Program-made: the position numbers and the translations under genes
Notes under the pieces: generated by a model
What the model was told of the DNA's origin: nothing
Databases searched by the model: none
What the model saw: only the letters and a program-made list of their open reading frames with translations
DNA from: Spirochaetales bacterium
GTDB lineage: Bacteria; Spirochaetota; Spirochaetia; UBA9216
Direction: 5' to 3'
DNA length: 35,693 nt
Assembly: GCA_016342585.1 (NCBI GenBank)
Contig: JAEINK010000052.1
Location: forward strand, 1-35,693
Shown here: positions 16,152 to 24,169 of the stretch, piece by piece
How the letters are laid out: each line of letters starts with the position of its first letter
Position numbering within the stretch: the first letter of the stretch is position 1

Positions 16152-16631
16152 CTACACCTCCTTAAGGGAAAGCCCTTTTTTTCGCAGTCCCCGCAGCCTT
16201 TTTCTTACCCCGGAAACAGAAAGACCAACCTTTTCAGCTGTTTCCTCCAGGGTGAACCCATCCACATAGTGAAGCACCGCAATGAGCCTCGTTGAGTCTT
16301 TTTCTTCCGAGAAGAGGCGATCGGCAAAATGTCCTGCCATGACCCGCTCTTCCGGATTGTCCCATCCCGCTATCTCCACCAGATACTCATCCCGGCCATT
16401 TAAGGGCTTCCTTTTGTTTGACCGGAGAACATTCAGGCAAGTATTGGTGGCGATGGTATAGAGCAGACTGGAAGGGGCTTTGTCATTCAGAACCTCCTGC
16501 TTGCGCAGAACCTGAACAAAGACCTCCTGCATAGCATCAAGAGCCTCATCTTCATTTTGAAGAAGGCTCCGGCAGCGCCTTAATACCATGGGACCATATT
16601 TTCTATAAAACTCTTCTACGTTGACAGCCAT
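16152..16631 (-). CDS. ECF-type RNA polymerase sigma factor
   Basis: 159 residues, the normal size of extracytoplasmic-function sigma factors. Region 2 is at residues 5-75, with EALDAMQEVFVQVL (core binding, 2.2) and SSLLYTIATNTCLNVLRSNKRK (-10 recognition). Region 4 is at about 105-158, with AVLHYVDGFTLEETAEKVGLSVSGVRKRLRG, a helix-turn-helix for the -35. There is no region 1.1 or 3. A CGGAG site is 4 bases before the ATG. It heads an operon with the anti-sigma-like and caspase-like genes. A candidate autoregulated promoter lies upstream, matched by one in front of the divergent gene. Confidence 0.95.
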   Translation of the reverse strand: MAVNVEEFYRKYGPMVLRRCRSLLQNEDEALDAMQEVFVQVLRKQEVLNDKAPSSLLYTIATNTCLNVLRSNKRKPLNGRDEYLVEIAGWDNPEERVMAGHFADRLFSEEKDSTRLIAVLHYVDGFTLEETAEKVGLSVSGVRKRLRGLRKKGLSLKEV

Positions 16632-16653
16632 ATAACTCCGTTGACATTAAATA

Positions 16654-16682
16654 TAACACCATTACATTAAAAAACTGTTACC
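16654..16682 (-). promoter_or_regulatory. Candidate ECF-sigma-dependent promoter of the sigma operon
   Basis: On the minus strand, GGTAACAG (16682-16675), exactly 17 bases, then GTTA (16657-16654). The arrangement of a GGxAAC -35 and a short GTxx-type -10 is typical of ECF promoters. The same element occurs on the plus strand at 16750-16778 with identical spacing. It lies 22 bases upstream of the sigma factor ATG. Confidence 0.6.
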
Positions 16683-16749
16683 GGAATCTTAATGTTTTTT
16701 TATCCTCAATAAAAGTAAAAATATATTTTCTAAAAAAACAGGAAACCGT

Positions 16750-16778
16750 GGTAACAGAAGGTATATCATTATTTGTTA
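16750..16778 (+). promoter_or_regulatory. Matching candidate ECF promoter of the divergent outer-membrane protein gene
   Basis: GGTAACAG (16750-16757), 17 bases, then GTTA (16775-16778). The spacer sequence is unrelated to that of the minus-strand copy, so the shared ends look functional rather than the result of a duplication. The predicted transcript starts near 16785, just before the AAGGAG site (16787-16792). Confidence 0.6.
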
Positions 16779-16801
16779 GAATAGATAAGGAGATCAAAAT
16801 A

Positions 16802-17362
16802 ATGAACAAGATGAAACTTATAATATGTTTAGCTGCTATTTTTATATGTGCTGGAACAGCTCCCCTTTTGGCTGAATATAATAATTCAATTGCCTTAAGC
16901 GGCAGTTATAACTCTTCCTATAATGGAGGGGTTCTCGATTCAAATGTGGGAATAGGTGGTTCCTATAGATTTTGGGGGATTTTCAACCTGAATCTAAATA
17001 TGTACTCGGATATTGTCTCCGGAGGTGAAAACCTCTTCAATATAGAGAGGATAGAACCTCTTGGGCTCTTTTCCCTGGGTTGGGGGGCTCGAATTCCCAT
17101 GGGGCCCGGATTTGCGGTTATAGCGGATCTTCAGCGGTTTTACAGGGGCGTTGGTGCTGAGGAGGAGATTTTTGTCTTTTCTGACTCCTGGAAAGTCGGT
17201 ATAAACGTTGAACTTAATGAGTATTGCGGGCTGGAGTTCTATACGCGAAGACTTTTTGATTTTACCGATGACGCCAGGATGGAGGTTGATTCTTTGGTTC
17301 AGGAGCTCCCCGAGGATGGTGTTGTCGATATGATGGGAGTGGCGTTTCTTTTCTATTTATGA
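16802..17362 (+). CDS. Small predicted outer-membrane beta-barrel protein
   Basis: 186 residues with a clear signal peptide (MNKMKLIICLAAIFICAGTA, then PLLAEY). The mature part is built of short alternating strands such as SIALSGSYNSSYNG, VGIGGSYRFWGIFNLNLNMYS and LGWGARIPMGPGFAVIADLQ, consistent with an 8-stranded barrel. It ends FLFYL, with an aromatic residue near the C-terminus. The ATG at 16802 is chosen because AAGGAG lies 9 bases upstream. An in-frame GTG at 16748 would place 18 residues before the signal peptide and overlap the promoter. It is divergent from the ECF sigma operon and probably belongs to its regulon. Family not recognised. Confidence 0.75.
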   Translation: MNKMKLIICLAAIFICAGTAPLLAEYNNSIALSGSYNSSYNGGVLDSNVGIGGSYRFWGIFNLNLNMYSDIVSGGENLFNIERIEPLGLFSLGWGARIPMGPGFAVIADLQRFYRGVGAEEEIFVFSDSWKVGINVELNEYCGLEFYTRRLFDFTDDARMEVDSLVQELPEDGVVDMMGVAFLFYL

Positions 17363-17481
17363 TTTTTTGCCGAGAGTACATATTGGGGTGATGAATTGGA
17401 ATGTATAAAAGTAGGAAGTTCCTCAATCAAATCATAATAAAATGATAAAGTTAAAATTTTAATCTGTATCTAACATTGTGA

Positions 17482-19320
17482 ATGTATTTTCTGTTCATGG
17501 TTTTAGTAATAGCAGAGGAAAATCGAGTTTCACAAGAAAAATGGAATGATAAAATTGATTATCTATATTATTCATATCAGCCTATAGTAAATATTCATAC
17601 CGGAGCAACACTTGGATTTGAGGCTTTACTCCGGGGGTGGGATGATGCCGGCTTTTCGAGTATTAATGATATCTTCAATCAGGCATATGAAGAACGGGTG
17701 CTTTACAGTCTTGATCTGCATCTGAGAAGTCTGGCAATAGATAATTTTTATAAAAATCCGGCGTTTTTATCCCTTAAATTGTTCTACAATCTGGACAACC
17801 GAGTTCTAGAGATGCCCGACTATCTTTCCGGTAATACCAGGAAGATACTGAAAAGGGATGGTCTTCATCCTAATAATATCTGTTTTGAGATATCCGAAAA
17901 ACATGAGTTTGCCAGTTATCAGACCACCCATAAGGTGCTTCAGGACTATAAATCCCAGAATTTCAGGATAGCGGTTGATGATTTTGGTGCCGGTTATTCA
18001 GGTCTTACCCTTCTTTATCATTCCGAACCTGATTATATTAAAATAGATCGGTTTTTCATTGAAAATATTAATGATGACAGCAGAAAGAAATTTTTTGTAT
18101 CCAGTGTTGTCAATCTTGCCCATATGATGGGGATAACGGTAATAGCTGAAGGGATAGAAACAGCGGATGAGTTTTATATTTGTCGGGAGATGGGCTGTGA
18201 TTATGCTCAAGGCTACCTTATTCAGAAACCCCAGGTCAAGCTTTCTGAACTTAAGATTCGATATCCTTTTGTGGAAACACTCACGCGAAGTCAAAGCCGT
18301 TTTGTTGACGGGGATGGAGAGCAGATTTTTAGAGAGATGAACAGGATAGTACCTGTGCAGCTGGAGGCTACTACCGAAGGTATTCTGGACCGTTTTCGAA
18401 ATGATCATAAGGTAAGGAACCTCCCTGTTGTTAATGTGGGGGGCGAGCCGTTAGGGCTTTTGAGAGGTGATGATTTAAAAAAATATGTCTTTTCACGGTA
18501 CGGCATCTCTATACTCAGTCATAAATCTACATCGGAAGGGTTGGAAAGCCTTCTCTTCCGGCCGCCTATAATAGAAGTCTCAAATTCAATAGAAAATATA
18601 CTTGAATTGTATGCTTTAAATACTGAAATGGAGAGTGTTATTATAACCGAAGATGGAAAGTACCTGGGTATTCTGGATTCCAGTGCGATTTTAAGAATCC
18701 TGAGTGAGAAACAAATTTTGATTGCCCAGGATCAAAATCCTCTGACAAAGCTTCCGGGAAATCATAGCATCAGTAAATACCTGAGTGAAATATTAGAAGA
18801 TCGAGACTGTGGTGGTAAAATTTGTGTCTATTTTGATTTTGATCATTTTAAACCTTTTAACGATGCCTATGGATTTCGGCAGGGGGATCGGGTCATCAGG
18901 CTGTTTTCCGATATTTTAAAGGAGAATAGTGAGATCCCCAAGGAATTTATAGGACATATTGGCGGTGATGATTTTTTCATAGGTTTCAGCCTTGAAGGCA
19001 CCAGGTCTAAGCTCATCCTTGAAGAGGTTCATAATATCATTGAAAGATTCAGGGTAGATGTAATCCCTTTTTATAATAAAAATGAGCAGGAAAATGGCTA
19101 TATTGTTGCCAGGAACAGGAATGGGAGAATTAAGAGACATTCACTTCTAACAGTCAGTGCTGCTGTGCTTCATCTGAAGGGACTTCCCGCGGACTGTACG
19201 ACCGAAATCATCTCTGAAAGGATTGCCGGCCTGAAAAAGGAAGCCAAAAAATCTCCGGGCAGTATTGTCTACCAAGTGTTTCGAGCAGAAAGTGCTTCTG
19301 GCGGAAGTCCTGAATTATGA
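17482..19320 (+). CDS. EAL-CBS-GGDEF c-di-GMP signalling protein
   Basis: About 612 residues, no clear membrane segment. Residues 30-260 form an EAL phosphodiesterase domain with its metal and catalytic residues: FEALLRG (E47), DDFGAGYS (166-173), IKIDR (K187, D189), AEGIE (E223) and QGYL. Residues 285-410 look like a pair of CBS domains, which usually bind adenine nucleotides. Residues 415-605 are a GGDEF domain whose signature reads GGDDF (494-498) with FDFDHFK upstream, so cyclase activity is possible but uncertain. The EAL part should degrade c-di-GMP. No Shine-Dalgarno site precedes the ATG at 17482 or the next one at 17497, so the exact start is uncertain. The stop overlaps the next gene's ATG. 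Confidence 0.9.
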   Translation: MYFLFMVLVIAEENRVSQEKWNDKIDYLYYSYQPIVNIHTGATLGFEALLRGWDDAGFSSINDIFNQAYEERVLYSLDLHLRSLAIDNFYKNPAFLSLKLFYNLDNRVLEMPDYLSGNTRKILKRDGLHPNNICFEISEKHEFASYQTTHKVLQDYKSQNFRIAVDDFGAGYSGLTLLYHSEPDYIKIDRFFIENINDDSRKKFFVSSVVNLAHMMGITVIAEGIETADEFYICREMGCDYAQGYLIQKPQVKLSELKIRYPFVETLTRSQSRFVDGDGEQIFREMNRIVPVQLEATTEGILDRFRNDHKVRNLPVVNVGGEPLGLLRGDDLKKYVFSRYGISILSHKSTSEGLESLLFRPPIIEVSNSIENILELYALNTEMESVIITEDGKYLGILDSSAILRILSEKQILIAQDQNPLTKLPGNHSISKYLSEILEDRDCGGKICVYFDFDHFKPFNDAYGFRQGDRVIRLFSDILKENSEIPKEFIGHIGGDDFFIGFSLEGTRSKLILEEVHNIIERFRVDVIPFYNKNEQENGYIVARNRNGRIKRHSLLTVSAAVLHLKGLPADCTTEIISERIAGLKKEAKKSPGSIVYQVFRAESASGGSPEL

Positions 19321-21095
19321 AAATTTCGAGACAGTTTCATGCCCTTTTTTTTATCATGTTTGTTGGATTTTGTACTATATTCTTTTTGAATATACGAAAT
19401 ATGGAAAGTATGAACCTTGATTTGAGAAATATAGATAACACGTACACCTATCTTGAGGAACTCAATCGATGTGAGAAACTCCTTCTTGGTCAGGTTATAA
19501 CCGGACAGGCAATACTTTTAGTTTCTGATGGTGATATTGACGGTGATAAACTAATCTCACTTCGTTTGAATAATTCCAAATTGAATCAGCTTGTTCAATC
19601 CCTTCAGGGAGAGAGTTTCAGCGAAAATGGTTTGGATGATGATGGTATTGTCATAAAAATTGCAGGATTTTATGATTTTCTTGATGCAGTTCTATTACAG
19701 AAACTGTTCAATCGGGAGGTTGTTGACCCTATAACTGTTTCCAGTCAGATTAATAGTGAATTTGATAGACTGGATAGTTCTCTGGATGCTTTCCGGTGGG
19801 AAGTCAGGGAGTATTCCCAGGATATTTCAATGGCTGCTGCGGATGTTCTAAGACGCTTCCGTATATCAATATTTATAATCTTTTTCATTTTTCTGGTTTT
19901 CATGATCGGGTTCTTAATTCATGTTAAACAAAATTTGATTGATCCTATTAATATCACAGCTGAAAAAATGGGTAACCTTGTGGATGGGGGGGGGCATCTT
20001 GATTTCAGGTTTGATTATAAACAAAAGGATGAGATCGGGATGCTGGCTTCTAACTTTGATAGATTTCTTGAAAATCTCGAGGCTATGATCCGTGAAATAT
20101 CTTCCGTTGGGAGCCTCTCCCGTGAAACTGGTCTCAATCTTGATCAAGAGATCAGGATTAATCGGGATTTGTCTTCCGGTTTTATAAAATCAACAGAAAA
20201 CCTAAAGTGTTACTTCGGAGATTTGGAAAAAACTTTTTTAAAGGCATCGGAGGTTGCTGCTGCTGCCCAGAATCATTCAGACTACGCAAAAGATATAGGC
20301 CGAAATCAGGAAATTATGTTTAGTGAATCTGTTGAGAATATGAAAAATATGATTCAGGATGTCTCTAAAAACCGCGAGAAGATTGAAGAGACATTCAGAA
20401 TTACTGCAGTGCTTCTGGAAAAATCCGAATCCGGTTTGAAGATAATTAATTCCCTCAATGAGCAAATTGATGAAGTTTCCTCCGTTACCCATGATATTAA
20501 GGCAATAAACGAGGTTGTTCATGATCTTGCTGACAGAACAAATATCCTGAGTATTAATACGGCTATTGAGGCTAGCCGGGGGGCCGGTTCCGGTGCAGGT
20601 TTCAAGGTGGTGGCCGGAGAAATAAAGTCCCTTTCCACAGAGGTGAAGGTAAATGCAGATATGATTTTTCGGAATCTCCAGGAAAGTATCAACACCGTTG
20701 AAAAACTCAAGGTTGAAAGTGAATCCGGTAAAGAGAAGTTTACAGAGATCAAGAGAGAAGCACTAAAGGTTCATCAGCGTATGAAAAGCATGGTAAATTC
20801 TCTTATTGTTCAGGAGGCAGCTGGTAATGTTTTTCTGGATTCAATAAACGATTTAAAAATTAGTAATTCAGAGATCCTGGACACCTTATTCGGGATGTCA
20901 CAGATACTTCACCAAATAGGTAGATCCATTGAAAATCTATCTGAAGATTTAAGTCCGGCTCTTGATTCGATTGATGAGGTTCAGCGTGGTGCATTAGATC
21001 TGGGCCGGAGCGGTGATAACCTTTCTGTCATTGGTCGTAATAATCAGACTACCTTAAGAATTTTATCTGGGCATATAGAACATTTCGCTGATTAG
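19317..21095 (+). CDS. Methyl-accepting chemotaxis protein-like transducer
   Basis: 592 residues. A membrane segment at 11-26 and another at 183-203 flank a 155-residue periplasmic sensor domain rich in helices. A HAMP domain follows at about 204-260. The long coiled-coil signalling part has its hairpin tip at 406-440 (DRTNILSINTAIEASRG, then GFKVVAGEIKSLS), which corresponds to the CheA/CheW contact site of chemoreceptors. The usual tip sequence is modified and no CheR-binding pentapeptide is present, so it may be a divergent receptor or feed a non-flagellar path. It is joined to the EAL-GGDEF gene by an ATGA overlap, suggesting a joint function. Its stop overlaps that of surE. Confidence 0.9.
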   Translation: MKISRQFHALFFIMFVGFCTIFFLNIRNMESMNLDLRNIDNTYTYLEELNRCEKLLLGQVITGQAILLVSDGDIDGDKLISLRLNNSKLNQLVQSLQGESFSENGLDDDGIVIKIAGFYDFLDAVLLQKLFNREVVDPITVSSQINSEFDRLDSSLDAFRWEVREYSQDISMAAADVLRRFRISIFIIFFIFLVFMIGFLIHVKQNLIDPINITAEKMGNLVDGGGHLDFRFDYKQKDEIGMLASNFDRFLENLEAMIREISSVGSLSRETGLNLDQEIRINRDLSSGFIKSTENLKCYFGDLEKTFLKASEVAAAAQNHSDYAKDIGRNQEIMFSESVENMKNMIQDVSKNREKIEETFRITAVLLEKSESGLKIINSLNEQIDEVSSVTHDIKAINEVVHDLADRTNILSINTAIEASRGAGSGAGFKVVAGEIKSLSTEVKVNADMIFRNLQESINTVEKLKVESESGKEKFTEIKREALKVHQRMKSMVNSLIVQEAAGNVFLDSINDLKISNSEILDTLFGMSQILHQIGRSIENLSEDLSPALDSIDEVQRGALDLGRSGDNLSVIGRNNQTTLRILSGHIEHFAD

Positions 21096-21916
21096 AGATT
21101 ATTATTTAAAATACGATGAACGAGTTTTTTTTCTAATTCGGTAAGATCTACCCTGGATGTCATATCCAGGCTTAAGGGGGTTACCGCAATGTGTTCCTTA
21201 ATAAATACAGTGTGTGCATCGGTACCCTCCTTAAAGAGGGAGAAGTCCGGCTGAATTTTCCAGTTGAGTTTTCCGGGATTAGAAAGATTTGATCTTTCAG
21301 CTGTTTTAACTATATACAGTGATTTTTTGGACAGTCGTGAAATTTCCCAGGGGGTTGAGTGGACTGCATTTCCCGGTACTTCAACCTTCAGAACCTGAAC
21401 ATCCTCCCCCAGGCTCCCTTCTGCTAATATTTCGGCAAATAATCGGCAGAAATAGGCTGCTCCCCGGTAATCCTGTTCATTCAAATCTTTGGTATCGAGG
21501 GGATCATTCGTCTCCAGCGATATGGCCAGGGCAGGGATCCCGTAATTGGCTGCCTCCAGGGCGGCCCCTACAGTTCCTGATCTTGTGATATCCACGCTTA
21601 CATTTGAACCTGAGTTTATTCCAGATACAACCAGATCCGGTTGACAGGGGAGTATCTCCAGGAGCCCATGGTGTATGCATTGGGCAGGGGCGCCATCCAC
21701 CGCAAAAGCTGTAAAATTACCTTTTTTTTCGGTCCATGGTCTTATACTTCCTTCTGCTCTGAGGGAGTGACTCCTTCCTGCCGAAGTGTATTGATCATCC
21801 GGTGCTGCAATCCAGAGGTTTCCCAACTCTGAGAGAATCTGGGCGGCTGCCCATAATCCAGGGGAATGGATTCCATCGTCGTTTGTGAGCAGTATTGTCA
21901 GTTCCTTCTTACTCAT
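21092..21916 (-). CDS. surE: 5'/3'-nucleotidase SurE
   Basis: Dephosphorylates nucleoside monophosphates and short polyphosphates; a survival protein of stationary phase. The 274-residue product has the metal-binding LLTNDDGIHSPGL at the N-terminus, APDDQYTSAGRSHSL (the serine and downstream loop), VSGINSGSNVSVDITRSGTVGAA and GIPALAISLE. The length is typical. The ATG follows the stop of the GGDEF gene with no gap, and GGAGAG overlapping that stop serves as ribosome site. It is last in the cheY-cheC-GGDEF-surE operon. The convergent end overlaps the chemoreceptor-like gene by four bases. Confidence 0.95.
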   Translation of the reverse strand: MSKKELTILLTNDDGIHSPGLWAAAQILSELGNLWIAAPDDQYTSAGRSHSLRAEGSIRPWTEKKGNFTAFAVDGAPAQCIHHGLLEILPCQPDLVVSGINSGSNVSVDITRSGTVGAALEAANYGIPALAISLETNDPLDTKDLNEQDYRGAAYFCRLFAEILAEGSLGEDVQVLKVEVPGNAVHSTPWEISRLSKKSLYIVKTAERSNLSNPGKLNWKIQPDFSLFKEGTDAHTVFIKEHIAVTPLSLDMTSRVDLTELEKKLVHRILNNNL

Positions 21917-22864
21917 CTACTCTCCATTTGAATCGGATTCTCTTTTGACGAATATCTCCTCTGCTGAATACTTTTTTGTGCAGTTTCTTCCTGCGTTTTT
22001 AGCTGTATAGAGGGCCTGATCGGCTGCCTCTATCAGCTGTTCTGGTTCGGTCATTGATTTCAGAACCTCTGCGGTTCCTATGCTGATAGAAACGGAGGCT
22101 TCTTTATCATCATCACTGAAACAGGTTTTCTCTATGGTTTTTCGTATTCTTTCCCCTAGAGTATAGGCACCCATGATATTTGTTTCCGGTAGAAAACAAA
22201 TAAATTCATCCCCACCGAAACGTATCAGAATATCAACATCTCTTATCAATTCCAGGATCTCCATGCTTATTTTTTTTAATACATAATCTCCAAATTGGTG
22301 GCCATAGGTATCATTGATTTTCTTGAAATTATCAATATCAAACATCAACAGGCTTAAGGTGAGTTCATATCTCTTTAGCCGGAAGAACTCCTCTTTTATT
22401 CTTGCTTCAAAATACCGGCGGTTGTACGCTCCTGTTAATCCATCGGTCGAATTAAGATTTCTGAGTCTCCTTTCAATCACCACCGATTCGGTAACATCCT
22501 GTATAGAGATTACAAGAAACTCAATCTTTCCATCTTCATCCTTAAGGGGGGATATATTACAGCTTTGTTGCATGAACTCAAAAGATGATGAATGGGAGCC
22601 AATTACTTTAAAGGGAAAAAGGTGGCTATGAATTTTCTGGGATAGATATATGATATTCCCGAAGGTAAATACACTTTTACAAACCCTTAAGAAACTCGGC
22701 TTATTCAAATTGGGATAATGCTGGAAGAGGCTTAAATCAATAATATCTTTTCGCTCTATTTTAGAATAGAAACTCATCCACCGATTCCATTCAAGAACCT
22801 TATAGTGGCGATCGATAATGACTATTCCTGTATTTATGATATCTAATACTGCTTTATATCGCAT
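21917..22864 (-). CDS. PAS-GGDEF diguanylate cyclase
   Basis: About 315 residues, soluble. Residues 1-130 form a PAS domain (AVLDIINTGIVIIDRHYKVLEW to VISIQDVTE), whose ligand is unknown. A GGDEF domain follows: DGLTGAYNRRYF, MFDIDNFKKINDTYGH, an inhibitory RxxD site (R208-D211) exactly five residues ahead of an intact GGDEF at 217-221, and DQALYTAKNAGRN at the end. It should make c-di-GMP and be product-inhibited. I chose the ATG at 22864, which fits the PAS start, over an in-frame TTG at 22894. It overlaps the CheC-like gene by 11 bases. Confidence 0.93.
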   Translation of the reverse strand: MRYKAVLDIINTGIVIIDRHYKVLEWNRWMSFYSKIERKDIIDLSLFQHYPNLNKPSFLRVCKSVFTFGNIIYLSQKIHSHLFPFKVIGSHSSSFEFMQQSCNISPLKDEDGKIEFLVISIQDVTESVVIERRLRNLNSTDGLTGAYNRRYFEARIKEEFFRLKRYELTLSLLMFDIDNFKKINDTYGHQFGDYVLKKISMEILELIRDVDILIRFGGDEFICFLPETNIMGAYTLGERIRKTIEKTCFSDDDKEASVSISIGTAEVLKSMTEPEQLIEAADQALYTAKNAGRNCTKKYSAEEIFVKRESDSNGE

Positions 22865-23504
22865 TGAACTGTTTCCAATAATCTGCCAGAGCAATCTGTA
22901 TTTTCTTCATGCTAGAATTACTATTAATGATGTAGAGATGCCCCGATATATCTCTGTCTTCAAATTTGAAGATTGTTCTCATGGTAATAGCAATATCATC
23001 CTTATTGACGGTTTCAGAAAGAAAGATATCTTCAAAAACCTTCCCGGAATTTGTCCAGGGAGGAAGGTAGGTTGTCTGACTCTTTAAAGTTGTGAAAAGA
23101 TTCCCCAGGCAGGCTCCTATGAGGATATTTCCCAATTCCATTATGACTTCCCGTTCCAGTTCAATCATTGTAATATCTCCGCCGGTCCGGCCGTTGTACT
23201 CCTGGAAGAAGCTTAGAAGTTCTCTGTCTGCCCCTGCCGGAAAAACCAGAACCGCAACACCTTTTATCTCGCCATAGTAGTGCTGCTCTACAATACTGCA
23301 CTCTTCAAAATCAGGGATGAGCGTTTTCATGGAGGTGAGGACTTCGTCTGCATGGATACATTCGATGCGGGGCGCTTTAAGTTCTATAAAAATATCCACA
23401 ACCTCTGCTAAATCAGCAGCAGCTTTTCCAAAGGATATGTTCATGAGCTCCTGGAGGGTATCCATCTCGAGTTCCGATAAAGTAAAATTCTCTTTAGAAC
23501 CCAT
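22854..23504 (-). CDS. CheC/CheX-like CheY-P phosphatase
   Basis: 216 residues, soluble. It carries the duplicated active-site pattern of CheC-type phosphatases, acid-x3-E-x2-N: DTLQELMN near residue 15 and EVIMELGN near residue 118. These bind CheY-P and hydrolyse it. The length matches CheC. It lies next to a CheY-like single-domain regulator, which starts the operon and is the likely substrate. A GGAGG site overlaps the end of the upstream gene. Confidence 0.85.
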   Translation of the reverse strand: MGSKENFTLSELEMDTLQELMNISFGKAAADLAEVVDIFIELKAPRIECIHADEVLTSMKTLIPDFEECSIVEQHYYGEIKGVAVLVFPAGADRELLSFFQEYNGRTGGDITMIELEREVIMELGNILIGACLGNLFTTLKSQTTYLPPWTNSGKVFEDIFLSETVNKDDIAITMRTIFKFEDRDISGHLYIINSNSSMKKIQIALADYWKQFNAI

Positions 23505-23505
23505 G

Positions 23506-23880
23506 TTACCTCCTGTTCTTTAATAAAACTGAGATTTCTGTCATAACCTCGACAATATCTGATGGTGAAGGTGGTTTTTTCAGAAATTTGAAGGCACCTG
23601 ACTGGATGACCCTTTCGACCGCCTTTTTCTGTATATCGGCGGAGAGTACTATAATCAAAGCTCCGGGATGATTACCTTTTATCACTTCCAGAGCCTCGTA
23701 TCCATCCATAACCGGCATGGTGAGATCCATGAAGGTTATATCAGGATTTTCTTTATTGAAGACATCTATCGCTGACTTTCCATCAGCTGCTTCGCAGAAT
23801 TCATGATTTTCCCTCTCCGGGATAAGGCTTTTAAGCATTAATCGGGCTGTTCTTGAATCATCGACAATTAAAATCTTCAT
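23506..23880 (-). CDS. CheY-like single-domain response regulator
   Basis: 124 residues and one receiver domain only. The acidic pocket is D8-D9 in ILIVDDS, the phosphorylated aspartate is D52 in FMDLTMPVMDGYEAL, the switch serine is in IIVLSAD, and the lysine is in FLKKPP. I take the ATG at 23880. A longer in-frame TTG start at 23961 lies inside the -35 of the promoter and cannot be used. It is the first gene of an operon with a CheC-like phosphatase, a diguanylate cyclase and SurE. The cognate kinase is not in the window. Confidence 0.93.
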   Translation of the reverse strand: MKILIVDDSRTARLMLKSLIPERENHEFCEAADGKSAIDVFNKENPDITFMDLTMPVMDGYEALEVIKGNHPGALIIVLSADIQKKAVERVIQSGAFKFLKKPPSPSDIVEVMTEISVLLKNRR

Positions 23881-23932
23881 TCTGGTTCTATCTCCCGTAA
23901 TTCCTAAAGTCGTTAAATACCTGTTCCTAATA

Positions 23933-23961
23933 ATTATATTCTTTTGAGCCGAATTAAGCAA
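23933..23961 (-). promoter_or_regulatory. Promoter of the cheY-cheC-GGDEF-surE operon
   Basis: On the minus strand TTGCTT (23961-23956), a 17-base spacer and a perfect TATAAT (23938-23933). It leaves a leader of about 45 bases before the ATG at 23880 and decides the start choice for that gene. Confidence 0.65.
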
Positions 23962-24066
23962 ACTAAAGGTCTATTTTTAGTAAAGAATCTGATATTGGAA
24001 TCAAGAAGGATACGTCACTGCTTTTCCTTGACCCGGTGGTAATAATTGATAAAACCATCCTAATTC

Positions 24067-24093
24067 TTGACAAATCCTCATTCACAGTACAAT
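24067..24093 (+). promoter_or_regulatory. Weak candidate promoter of the molybdoenzyme genes
   Basis: A perfect TTGACA (24067-24072) with TACAAT (24088-24093) at only 15 bases. The spacing is short, so an AT-rich alternative a few bases on may be used. It lies about 75 bases upstream of the ATG at 24170. Confidence 0.35.
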
Positions 24094-24169
24094 ATTATTT
24101 TGTATTGAGTTTCCGCATCTTTTTCAATTCAAACAGAAAGTTGTAAGTTTCCTGATTTCGGAGGTTTTA

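Noticed and set aside
23881..23961. A 27-residue N-terminal extension of the CheY-like protein
   Set aside because: The TTG that would start it lies in the -35 of the operon promoter and the receiver fold begins at the ATG at 23880.
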